Assembly (NCBI GenBank): GCA_041674385.1
Contig: JBAYVU010000002.1
Location: 124,001-188,000, forward strand
Direction: 5' to 3'
DNA: 64,000 nt
Origin: JACRAR01 sp041674385
Lineage (GTDB): Bacteria; Pseudomonadota; Gammaproteobacteria; Burkholderiales; Rhodocyclaceae
How positions within the stretch are numbered: the first letter of the stretch is position 1; every line of letters begins with the position of its first letter. The notes below the pieces were generated by a model. That model saw only the letters and a list, made by a program, of their open reading frames with translations. It did no database searches and had not been told where the DNA came from. Positions 7,815 to 15,313 of the stretch are shown here, in pieces. The translations under genes were made by a program, and so were the position numbers.

Positions 7815-8369
7815 TTATCCCTGCGGCTTGAGTTCCAGCGGCAAGCCCGCCGCCACCAGCGTCACCCGCGACGAGACCGCCGCAATGCGCTGGTTGAGGC
7901 GGCCTTGCTCGTCGGCGAACAGGCGCGCAACTGCATGCAGCGGCACGACACCGCAGCCGACTTCGTTGCTGACCATCAGGATGCGTCCCGGCAGCGTGGG
8001 CAGGACATCGAGGAGCGCCTGAACCTCTCCGGCCAGCAGCGGGCAATCGATCGGCGCGTCGGCCTCGGCCTGCGCGGCGGCGCGGCCGGCAAAGAACAGG
8101 TTGGTCAGCCACAGGGTCAGACAATCGACCAGCACGCAGGTGTCGCCGCGCGCATGTTCGCGCAGCGCGGCGGCGAGGTGCAGCGTTTCCTCGACGGTGA
8201 TCCAGTCCGCCGGCCGCCGTTGACTGTGATGGGCGATGCGCCGCTCCATTTCCAAGTCGAGCGATTGCGCCGTGGCGAGGTAGATGACGCGCAGCGCGGA
8301 TTCGCGAGCGCGTCGTTCCGCCAGTGCGCTTTTGCCGGAGCGCGCTCCGCCCAATATCAGTTCAGCCAT
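7815..8369 (-). CDS. cobU: Adenosylcobinamide kinase / adenosylcobinamide-phosphate guanylyltransferase
   Basis: A 184-residue protein starting MAELILGGARSGKS, the P-loop expected at the very N-terminus of CobU. Further family motifs are VDCLTLWLTN, VSNEVGCGVVP and LNQRIAA near the end. The enzyme phosphorylates adenosylcobinamide and then transfers GMP to it, giving the activated intermediate used by CobS. I chose the ATG directly before the P-loop; an upstream in-frame ATG (8387) would add six residues. The gene is divergent from cobT, with a cobalamin riboswitch that points toward cobT between them, so cobU itself has no visible riboswitch. Confidence 0.95.
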   Translation of the reverse strand: MAELILGGARSGKSALAERRARESALRVIYLATAQSLDLEMERRIAHHSQRRPADWITVEETLHLAAALREHARGDTCVLVDCLTLWLTNLFFAGRAAAQAEADAPIDCPLLAGEVQALLDVLPTLPGRILMVSNEVGCGVVPLHAVARLFADEQGRLNQRIAAVSSRVTLVAAGLPLELKPQG

Positions 8370-8442
8370 AGTGTCCAATCGTAGCATAGGCAAGCCCGAA
8401 CACGCTTGCTCAACGCGGCGCTTGTTGCGATAATTCGCACCG

Positions 8443-8611
8443 GTCCAGCATCCAGGAACACGGTGCAACTCCGTGGCGGGCCCGCCGCTGTAATCGGGGA
8501 CGGATGCCGCAAGATCGCCCGGCTCGGGTCGATCGGCCACTGTCGGGGAACACTCCGACGGGAAGGCGCGGCAGATCCGGTCGATCCGAAAGCCAGAAGA
8601 CCTGCTGGGAT
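8443..8611 (+). promoter_or_regulatory. Cobalamin riboswitch upstream of cobT-cobS-cobC
   Basis: Conserved core elements appear in order: GGTGCAACTCCGTGGCGGGC, GCCGCTGTAATCGGGGA, GCCACTG, GGGAAGGCG, and the 3' box AGCCAGAAGACCTGC. Closing segments (CCAGCA near 8445 and TGCTGG at 8603) can pair as P1. Adenosylcobalamin binding normally lowers expression of the downstream gene. No T-run terminator follows before cobT, so control of translation is more likely than attenuation; that is inference. Confidence 0.92.
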
Positions 8612-8689
8612 CATATGAAAGCCTTTGGCACAGGCATATGTTATGCGCCTGCTCGCGCACAGCTTAGCCTTACCTGAAAGGAGAATCGG

Positions 8690-9739
8690 ATGCATTCCAA
8701 TGACATAGTATCGATCACCCCCCCCGACCAGGCCTTGGTGCCCGCGCTACAGGCCAAGATCGACGGCAAGACCAAGCCGCCGGGCAGCCTCGGCCGACTC
8801 GAAGCCTTGGCCCTGCAACTGGGACAGGTGCAGAACACCCTGACGCCGAAACTATCCAAGCCGCATGTGCTGGTCTGCGCCGGCGACCACGGCGCGGCGC
8901 GGGCAGGCGTATCCGCCTATCCGCAGGATGTGACCTGGCAGATGGTGGAGAACTTTCTTGCCGGCGGTGCGGCGATCAATGTGCTCGCGCGCCAGGCGGG
9001 AATGACGCTGACGGTCGTCGACGCCGGCGTGAATCACGATTTCGGATCGCGCCCCGGCCTGGTCGACGCCAAGGTGGCACCCGGCACTGCCAATTATCTC
9101 GAAGGCCCGGCGATGAGCGCGGCGCAACGCGACAGCGCGCTGGCGCACGGTGCGCGCATCGCCGCACAACTCGCCGCCGAGGGATGCAATGTGCTCGGCT
9201 TCGGCGAAATGGGCATCGGCAACACGGCGTCCGCCTCGCTGATCACCCATTGCCTGACCGGCGCCACGCTGGCAACCTGCATCGGCAGGGGGACCGGCCT
9301 CGACGATGCCGGCATGGAGCGGAAGCGCACCCTGCTGGCGCAGGCCATGGCACGCTACACCGGCAGCCGCGACGATGCGCTGGCGGTGCTGGCGCAGTTC
9401 GGCGGCTTCGAGATCGTCATGCTGGCGGGTGCCATGCTGGCTGCGGCCGGGCGGCGCATGCTGCTGCTGATCGACGGCTTCATCGTCACCGCCGCGCTGT
9501 TGGCGGCAGCGAAGATATCCCCCGCCATCCTCGACTATTGCGTGTTCGCCCACCGCTCCGACGAAGCCGGCCACGCCGTGCAGCTCGACTACCTGCGCGC
9601 ACAGCCATTGCTGCAGTTCGGCCTGCGCCTCGGCGAAGGCACCGGCGCCGCGCTGGCCTACCCGCTGGTCGCCGCCGCAGCGGCCTTCCTGGAGGAAATG
9701 GCGAGCTTCGAATCAGCCGGGGTCAGCAACAAGTCATGA
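8690..9739 (+). CDS. cobT: Nicotinate-nucleotide--dimethylbenzimidazole phosphoribosyltransferase
   Basis: A 349-residue CobT of normal length. Motifs include KTKPPGSLGRLE near the N-terminus, VCAGDHGAARAGVSAYPQ, GFGEMGIGNTASAS, and LRLGEGTGAALAYPL, whose Glu corresponds to the catalytic base. It makes alpha-ribazole phosphate, the activated lower ligand of cobalamin, from nicotinate mononucleotide and a benzimidazole base. GAAAGGAGAA lies just upstream of the ATG as ribosome binding site. First gene of a three-gene operon under the preceding cobalamin riboswitch; its stop overlaps the cobS start. Confidence 0.96.
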   Translation: MHSNDIVSITPPDQALVPALQAKIDGKTKPPGSLGRLEALALQLGQVQNTLTPKLSKPHVLVCAGDHGAARAGVSAYPQDVTWQMVENFLAGGAAINVLARQAGMTLTVVDAGVNHDFGSRPGLVDAKVAPGTANYLEGPAMSAAQRDSALAHGARIAAQLAAEGCNVLGFGEMGIGNTASASLITHCLTGATLATCIGRGTGLDDAGMERKRTLLAQAMARYTGSRDDALAVLAQFGGFEIVMLAGAMLAAAGRRMLLLIDGFIVTAALLAAAKISPAILDYCVFAHRSDEAGHAVQLDYLRAQPLLQFGLRLGEGTGAALAYPLVAAAAAFLEEMASFESAGVSNKS

Positions 9740-10518
9740 ACCGCCCGGTCAAACGGGAGATCGAAAATTTCTTTGCCGCGCTGCGTTTTTTCACACGCTT
9801 GCCGGTGCCGGCCTGGGTCGGGCATACGCAGGATCAGCTCGACCATGCGACACGCTATTTCCCGCTGATCGGCATCGTCATCGGCACCATCGGCGCGGCG
9901 GTGACGCTGCTGGCGGCCTGGCTGCTGCCGCTGTCCCTGGCGGTGCTCGCCGGCATGGCGGCGACCCTGCTCGCCACCGGCGCCTTCCACGAGGACGGCT
10001 TCGCCGATGCCTGCGACGGTTTCGGCGGCGGCTGGGACAAGGCGCAGGTGCTCCGGATCATGAAGGACTCGCGCATGGGCAGCTACGGCGCGATCGGCAT
10101 CGGGCTGATGCTGCTGGCGAAGTGGAATGCCCTGGTCGAGATCGGCGCCGACGAGGAGCTTGCCGACCTGCTGATCTACGCCATTGTCGCGGCGCACGCC
10201 GCATCGCGCCTGGCCGCCGTGCCGCTGATCCACCTCCTCGACTATGTGCGCGAGGATGCCAGCACCAAGGCCAAGCCGTTGGCGAACCGCATGACCCCGC
10301 TCGAGCTGCTGCTGGCCGCCGGTTTCGGCCTGGCGCCCTGCCTGCTGCTGCCCTGGCAGAACGCGCTGGCCGCCCTGGCGGGTGTCGTACTGGTCGGCTG
10401 GCTGGCGGCACGCTACTTCGTGCGTCGCATCGGCGGCTATACCGGCGACTGTCTCGGCGCCACCCAGCAGTGCGCCGAACTGGCATTCCTGCTGGGGATG
10501 TTATGCAGCTTTACCTGA
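9736..10518 (+). CDS. cobS: Adenosylcobinamide-GDP ribazoletransferase (cobalamin synthase)
   Basis: A 260-residue integral membrane protein with several hydrophobic helices. The signature FHEDGFADACDGFGGG (about residues 91-106), the nearby MKDSRMGSYGAIGI and the late GGYTGDCLGA are diagnostic for CobS, which joins adenosylcobinamide-GDP and alpha-ribazole (phosphate) to form cobalamin (phosphate) in the membrane. It starts by ATGA overlap with cobT and ends 16 bases inside cobC, which indicates translational coupling. Confidence 0.96.
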   Translation: MNRPVKREIENFFAALRFFTRLPVPAWVGHTQDQLDHATRYFPLIGIVIGTIGAAVTLLAAWLLPLSLAVLAGMAATLLATGAFHEDGFADACDGFGGGWDKAQVLRIMKDSRMGSYGAIGIGLMLLAKWNALVEIGADEELADLLIYAIVAAHAASRLAAVPLIHLLDYVREDASTKAKPLANRMTPLELLLAAGFGLAPCLLLPWQNALAALAGVVLVGWLAARYFVRRIGGYTGDCLGATQQCAELAFLLGMLCSFT

Positions 10519-11084
10519 TGCGCCACCCCTTGCCGGCGGTGGCACCCGGTCTATGCTACGGCCGCAGCGACCTGGCGCTGGCCGGGGATGCGGCGGTGCC
10601 AGCCGCAAGCCTGCGTCCGCTGCTGCCGGAAGATGCGCCCTTGTTCAGCAGTCCCCTGACGCGCTGCCGGCTGCTCGCCGAAGCGCTGCACCCGGCGCCG
10701 AACTTCGATGCGCGGCTCATGGAACTGGATTTCGGCGCTTGGGAAATGCGTGCCTGGGACGCCATCGACCGTTCCGCCATCGATGCCTGGGCGGCGGATC
10801 CGCTCGCCTTCACGCCGCCGGGCGGGGAATCGGTAGCGGCATTGCGGCACCGCGTGGCGGAATTTCTCGACGAACTCATGGCGCGGAATCTGGCCTGCGC
10901 CGCCCTGGTCACCCATGCCGGCGTGATGAAGGCCTGCGCCGCGGAGCTGTTGGGGCTTGCCCCGTCCGAGTGGTTCGCCATGCGCTTCGAGTACGGCAGC
11001 ATCAGCCTGATCGAGGCGGGGCGCCTGCTCTGGCACAACCGGCCGGCAAGCGATCGCCATCCTCCGCCGGCCCCCTGCCCGTGA
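10503..11084 (+). CDS. cobC: Alpha-ribazole phosphatase-like histidine phosphatase
   Basis: A 193-residue histidine phosphatase: LMRHP replaces the canonical RHG with the catalytic His at residue 8, followed by SSPLTRC, ELDFGAWE and VTHAGVM. These match CobC, which removes the 5'-phosphate from alpha-ribazole phosphate or adenosylcobalamin phosphate in the last step of nucleotide-loop assembly. The start lies inside cobS. The C-terminus is Pro-rich and probably disordered. Operon position supports the cobalamin role over a general phosphatase, although this superfamily is easily misassigned. Confidence 0.88.
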   Translation: MQLYLMRHPLPAVAPGLCYGRSDLALAGDAAVPAASLRPLLPEDAPLFSSPLTRCRLLAEALHPAPNFDARLMELDFGAWEMRAWDAIDRSAIDAWAADPLAFTPPGGESVAALRHRVAEFLDELMARNLACAALVTHAGVMKACAAELLGLAPSEWFAMRFEYGSISLIEAGRLLWHNRPASDRHPPPAPCP

Positions 11085-11169
11085 AAGTGGAACCGCTCGG
11101 GTAACGCTGGCATAATCGCCGGAGCCAATCCGTCTGGCAGTCGCAGACGACGTTATCGAGGGACCGACC

Positions 11170-11652
11170 ATGGTGTATACGGGCAACCGCCTCAGGATTG
11201 CCGCACTCATCCTGCTATGCGCATATTCGGCGCTGACGCTGGCCGGCGAAGACTGGCTGATAGCGCGGGTCAACGGGCTATGGACCTGGGAGCGCACCGG
11301 GCCGGAAGGTCTGGTCCAAAAGACCTTTCCCAACCAGGAAGTCTTGCGCCTGCGCGAGGACGGCGGCGTGACGGCGGTTTCGGCGCTGCCGATAAGGATC
11401 GGACAGACCGCCAGATGCAGCGAAAGCGCCCGCCGCAATCTCAAGCAAGCCTGTTCCAGCACCTTTCTGGAATGCACGCCGGACGGCTCCGGTGCCTTCT
11501 TCACCTTTTTCGGCTTCCTGAGCAACGGCGGCAAAGGCGCGGCCGATGCCAGAAATGCTTACAGCTGCTCGCTCAATCAGCAGGCGGTGCTGGAAGCCGC
11601 ACATGCCGTGGGCCTGATCGAGAGCATTGCGCCGAAGAAGCCGGCGAAATAA
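11170..11652 (+). CDS. Uncharacterised secreted protein
   Basis: A 160-residue protein with a signal peptide (hydrophobic residues ~9-25, cleavage likely after LAGEDW region or ALTLA). The mature part has four Cys (SARCSES, QACSSTFLEC, AYSCSL), which could form disulfides outside the cytoplasm. I recognise no family. It lies 32 bases upstream of a Tat-type dienelactone hydrolase gene on the same strand and may be co-transcribed with it. A ribosome binding sequence (CGAGGGAC) precedes the ATG. Confidence 0.65.
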   Translation: MVYTGNRLRIAALILLCAYSALTLAGEDWLIARVNGLWTWERTGPEGLVQKTFPNQEVLRLREDGGVTAVSALPIRIGQTARCSESARRNLKQACSSTFLECTPDGSGAFFTFFGFLSNGGKGAADARNAYSCSLNQQAVLEAAHAVGLIESIAPKKPAK

Positions 11653-11683
11653 CCGAACCCAACCCAGCAAAAGGAGTCTCATC

Positions 11684-12559
11684 ATGACGACATCCGAATT
11701 CGACAGCCTGGTGCCCGAGGTTCCCTTCACCCGCCGCAGCTTCATGGTCAGCGCGCTCGGCGCCGGGTTCGCGCTGGCGGTGCAGCCGACGCTGGCGCAG
11801 AGCGTGATCCATACCGACAGCCATGGCTTGGTGGCGGGAGAAATCAAGATACCGGTCAAGGATGGCGAGATGGTTGCGTACCAAGCCAAGCCGGCTTCCC
11901 CGCAAAACGGCGATTCCCTATTTCCGGTGATCCTGGTGGTATCGGAAATCTTCGGCGTGCATGAACATATCGCCGACGTTTGCCGCCGCCTCGCCAAGCT
12001 GGGCTACCTCGCAATAGCGCCGGAATTGTTCGCGCGCCAGGGCGACCCGCGCCAGCTTTCGAATATCCCGGCAATCATTTCCACCATCATCGCCAAGGTG
12101 CCGGACACGCAAGTCATCGGCGATCTCGACGCTTGCGTCGCCTGGGCCGGCAAGCACAACGGCGACCCGGCGCGCCTGGGCATCACCGGCTTTTGCTGGG
12201 GCGGCCGGATCGTCTGGCTATACGCGGCGCACAACCCGCGACTCAAGGCCGGGGTCGCCTGGTATGGCAAGCTCGGCGGCGAGTCGAATTCCAATACTCC
12301 GCGGCATCCCCTGCAGCTTGCCGGCGAGCTGCAAGCGCCGGTGCTGGGCCTCTACGGCGGCCAGGACCAGGGCATCCCGCAGAGCGATGTCGAAGCGATG
12401 CGCGAAGCGATCGGGAAGTCCGGCGGGAAATCCCAGCTGCATGTCTATCCCGATGCGCCGCACGCCTTCCATGCCGACTATCGGCCCAGCTATCGCAAGG
12501 ATACCGCCGAGGATGGCTGGCAACGCATGCAAGCCTGGTTCAAGCAAAACGGCCTGTAG
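11684..12559 (+). CDS. Exported dienelactone hydrolase family protein
   Basis: A 291-residue alpha/beta-hydrolase. The N-terminus has a twin-arginine-type signal (TRRSFMVSALGAGFALA) ending in TLAQS, so it is probably exported folded. The nucleophile motif is GFCWGG with Cys as in dienelactone hydrolase, and a late HAFHADY supplies the catalytic His. Relatives hydrolyse dienelactones in chlorocatechol breakdown, but no catechol genes are here, so the substrate is unknown. AAGGAG lies ten bases before the ATG. Some annotations place similar Tat-signal proteins as carboxymethylenebutenolidases. Confidence 0.88.
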   Translation: MTTSEFDSLVPEVPFTRRSFMVSALGAGFALAVQPTLAQSVIHTDSHGLVAGEIKIPVKDGEMVAYQAKPASPQNGDSLFPVILVVSEIFGVHEHIADVCRRLAKLGYLAIAPELFARQGDPRQLSNIPAIISTIIAKVPDTQVIGDLDACVAWAGKHNGDPARLGITGFCWGGRIVWLYAAHNPRLKAGVAWYGKLGGESNSNTPRHPLQLAGELQAPVLGLYGGQDQGIPQSDVEAMREAIGKSGGKSQLHVYPDAPHAFHADYRPSYRKDTAEDGWQRMQAWFKQNGL

Positions 12560-12634
12560 CGCCATCCCTGCACCGGCGGATGCCCCGCAGATCGGTGCGC
12601 ATCGATATGGGAAACCGCCGCAACACGAAGAACG

Positions 12635-13102
12635 TCAGCGTTCCAGGAATTTTTTGAGCTGATTTCTCTGTGCGTCGGTGAGGGACTGAAATTCGAGACT
12701 CAGCCGGAATCCTCCCTGCTGAGAGCACAGCACGCTGCAAACCACCCTGCAGCGCGACTCGAATATGTTCCAGTTCCCATCCGACAATATGCCCAGCTTA
12801 AGATAAACCCGCACCCACGTCGGATAACTCAAATGGGTGCCGGACACGAACGAAACCCCGCCCAAGCTGATGTCGATTGTCTTTCCGTACAGCTTGCGCG
12901 GACTCGCTTCCTCGGTGACGCATACCGCCTTGAGCATTTTCGCGTAGCGCGTGGTAGCGCGCGGCTCCATGCGCCGACTCGGCATATCCCGCTGCGCAGC
13001 CTCAAGGGCACGAGGGGCGAGTTGGGCGGCGCTATTGTTTTGCGTGGCCTTCGATACGGTGATATCCGGTTTTTCCTCGACCAGCATGTCGCGTGTTTCC
13101 AT
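12635..13102 (-). CDS. PilZ-domain protein (putative cyclic-di-GMP receptor)
   Basis: A 155-residue protein whose central and C-terminal part is a PilZ domain: RATTRY supplies the R-x3-R element and YGKTIDISLGGVSF supplies the (D/N)-x-S-x2-G element that together bind cyclic di-GMP in this family. The first ~45 residues are probably disordered. I used ATG; a GTG directly before it is an alternative. Expected role is to couple the second messenger to motility, adhesion or polysaccharide export, but no target is encoded next to it. Confidence 0.8.
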   Translation of the reverse strand: METRDMLVEEKPDITVSKATQNNSAAQLAPRALEAAQRDMPSRRMEPRATTRYAKMLKAVCVTEEASPRKLYGKTIDISLGGVSFVSGTHLSYPTWVRVYLKLGILSDGNWNIFESRCRVVCSVLCSQQGGFRLSLEFQSLTDAQRNQLKKFLER

Positions 13103-13165
13103 CACGATGGTTGCAAAAATGAATTGCGGACAAAGATCAAAGCAAGTCTCCCGTGCGTCCCTTCA

Positions 13166-14056
13166 TCACGAGGACGGCTTGGCATCCAGACGCGCGTTAA
13201 CCAATATGGATGCGGATGTGTCGTTCGCTGCATGCGATGAGACGCGCCTGCCTGGAGACCGCAAAGCTTGCACGCCGACCAAGTATCGGCGGACATTCAG
13301 GGCATCCCGCAGCCGTTCCGAACTGGCATTCGCTTTGAGCAGCACGACGATGACCGTTTGTCCGGCGGCTTGCATGCGCATGATCAGGCAGCGCCCTGCG
13401 GGTGTCGTAAAGCCGGTTTTCGACAGCAGAATGTCCCAACCCAATTGGCCCACCAGGTGGTTGGTGTTATGGAGTTGCAGGCTGCGGCCTTCAACGTCCA
13501 CGGTATCGCTGCTTGAAGTCGTGATGCGCACAATCTCCGGGTAGGTCGCCGCTGCGGCCGCCATCCGGGCAAGATCGCTTGCCGTGGAACGGTTGGCGTT
13601 CGAAAGTCCCGTCGGTTCTTCGAGGTGAGTGTGCCTCATCCCCAATGCTGCCAGTTTGTCGGCGACCGCCACGTTGAAAGCGGCGATACCGCCTGGATAA
13701 GCGTAGGCGAGCGAGACGGCCGCGTTGTTGTCGGAAGACATCAGAGCGAGTCCCAGCACCGTCCGGCGCGGTAGCATTGCGCCGACCGGCAGACGCGGCT
13801 TGCACCGTTTCTTTGTCAAGACACTCGGTTCTGCGATGGGGATGGCCTCATCCATGTCGGGCTTCGCATCGAGCACAACCATCGCGGTCATCAGCTTGGT
13901 CAGCGAGGCAATCGGCACTTCGACGTCGGCGTTCTTGGCAAGCAGCACCTTGCCGTTCGCTTCCTCGATCACCAGGGCGTATTGCGAAGCCAAAGGCAGC
14001 CCCAAAGAGGATGCCGCATAGCCGAGCAGCATGGTGACGAAGAAACATTTGAGCAT
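13166..14056 (-). CDS. pbpG: D-alanyl-D-alanine endopeptidase (PBP7-like, S11 family)
   Basis: A 296-residue penicillin-binding protein. A signal peptide (MLKCFFVTMLLGYAASSLG) precedes the serine peptidase domain with the three S11 motifs: SLTK (catalytic Ser-Lys), SSDNNAA (S-x-N) and LSKTGFT (KTG). It lacks the C-terminal domain of PBP5 and is closest in layout to PbpG/PBP7, which cuts crosslinks in periplasmic peptidoglycan. An in-frame upstream start would add 24 polar residues in front of the signal peptide, so the internal ATG was preferred. Confidence 0.88.
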   Translation of the reverse strand: MLKCFFVTMLLGYAASSLGLPLASQYALVIEEANGKVLLAKNADVEVPIASLTKLMTAMVVLDAKPDMDEAIPIAEPSVLTKKRCKPRLPVGAMLPRRTVLGLALMSSDNNAAVSLAYAYPGGIAAFNVAVADKLAALGMRHTHLEEPTGLSNANRSTASDLARMAAAAATYPEIVRITTSSSDTVDVEGRSLQLHNTNHLVGQLGWDILLSKTGFTTPAGRCLIMRMQAAGQTVIVVLLKANASSERLRDALNVRRYLVGVQALRSPGRRVSSHAANDTSASILVNARLDAKPSS

Positions 14057-14497
14057 TTCCGAACTCCCCGATCCCGCGTCCGAACCGGGAAGTCGGCGCA
14101 GCATGAATGGCGGCCATATTGCCAACATCGTGTCAAGTAAAGCGTGTCAAGTACAGCGCTTGGACTCAATGCGGAAAATGTGAGTCAAGCAGTCTTTTTT
14201 AGTCTCCTACAGAAGTGCAACCCCACGCCAAGTTGAGACGATTATCGACCCGCACTCGTTGCCGGCCTAGTGTGAAAACACATGGTTTCAGCGTGCGTTC
14301 CTACGGACGGCACAAGCTTCGAGCCTGGAGCGGCAGGCATCCACGTGCGGCCTTCGGCGCCGAATCGTTCGGCACATGTCGGCGACAGGTTGGTGAAATA
14401 TCCAGGCCAGGCGTAATATTGGAGCGTCTGTTGAACAGCCGCACAGGCCAGCGATTTAAGAGACCCTATGCATCACAGAGAAAGAGGAGAATGAATC
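14057..14497. other. Intergenic region between divergent pbpG and cupin genes
   Basis: About 440 bases with no supported gene. The left part holds two close copies of GTGTCAAGTA (near 14130-14155) in the pbpG upstream region. The right part has no recognisable protein and only weak promoter-like sequence. The segment presumably contains promoters for both genes. Confidence 0.5.
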
Positions 14498-14872
14498 TTG
14501 AGTTCAGTCGATTATGTCCGCTTCTACACGGACTCCAGCGGCGAATCGCATATGGAGAAAAACCTGAAGGTCGAGTTGTCTTCAACCAACTTTGTCCCGC
14601 CCGCTCCGCCGATCGAAATTTCGGCGATCGAGCCCGCCGCGAGCTATGGATTCCTGAACGTCCCTGCCGGTTATGACGGCGGTTGGCATCCCACCCCCCT
14701 GCGCCAGTGGATTTTCATGCTTTCCGGCGAAATGGAGTTCAAGGTCAGCAGTGGCGCGACACATCGCGCACTCCCGGGCAGCGCCATCCTTCTGGAGGAT
14801 ACCAGTGGCAAAGGGCATCAAAGCCGCGTGCTCGGCAAGAACGATGCGCTTTTCGTTGGCGTTCAGTTCTAA
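14498..14872 (+). CDS. Small cupin-domain protein
   Basis: A 124-residue protein of the cupin fold: PAGYDGGWHPTPLRQWIFML is the first metal-site motif and GSAILLEDTSGKGHQSRV the second, with His residues that could bind a metal. Proteins of this small type often act on or sense small acids, but the substrate is unknown. The start is a TTG about eight bases after AAAGAGGAG; an ATG at 14491 is out of frame, and no other in-frame start precedes SSVDYVRF. Single gene, convergent with the haemerythrin gene. Confidence 0.8.
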   Translation: MSSVDYVRFYTDSSGESHMEKNLKVELSSTNFVPPAPPIEISAIEPAASYGFLNVPAGYDGGWHPTPLRQWIFMLSGEMEFKVSSGATHRALPGSAILLEDTSGKGHQSRVLGKNDALFVGVQF

Positions 14873-14891
14873 ACAACTGTCCAGTAAGCGA

Positions 14892-15290
14892 TCAACCCGG
14901 CGGAATCCCTTTCGCAAGCGCCTTGTCCGATTCAAGAATATGATGGGTTAACCATTCCATCAGAAAATGCAACAAGGATACCGAAAGCGTTGCCGTGCCG
15001 GCTTCGTATCTGCGCTTGAAGTCTTGAACATCCTGAACCAGCTTGGCATGTTCCGCTCTGTGCCTGGATTCATCCGCATAGCGATGCGCGGACATCAATC
15101 GCTCCTCTGTCGCGAAATGCGTCTGGGTATAGTCGATGAGTTCATTGAGCACGCTGCCGCAAACCTCTCTGCCTTGGCCGGCGCTCATTGCATCGCCCAA
15201 CTGGTTGATGAGGCCAATCAGTTTCCGATGATCGTTATCGATTACGCTGTGGCCGACCTGTAGCGTGTTGTTCCATTCCATCATTGCCAT
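14892..15290 (-). CDS. Bacteriohaemerythrin
   Basis: A 132-residue single-domain haemerythrin. All di-iron ligands are visible: H21, H58, E62, H77, H81, H117 and D122 (patterns NDHRK, HFATEE, HRAEH, HHILESD). Such proteins bind O2 reversibly and are used for oxygen sensing, storage or delivery in microaerobic bacteria. It lies 23 bases downstream of, and in the same direction as, a chemoreceptor with a c-type haem, which suggests a joint oxygen or redox function (inference). Confidence 0.92.
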   Translation of the reverse strand: MAMMEWNNTLQVGHSVIDNDHRKLIGLINQLGDAMSAGQGREVCGSVLNELIDYTQTHFATEERLMSAHRYADESRHRAEHAKLVQDVQDFKRRYEAGTATLSVSLLHFLMEWLTHHILESDKALAKGIPPG

Positions 15291-15313
15291 CGTGATGTCC
15301 TATCCGTATCGAT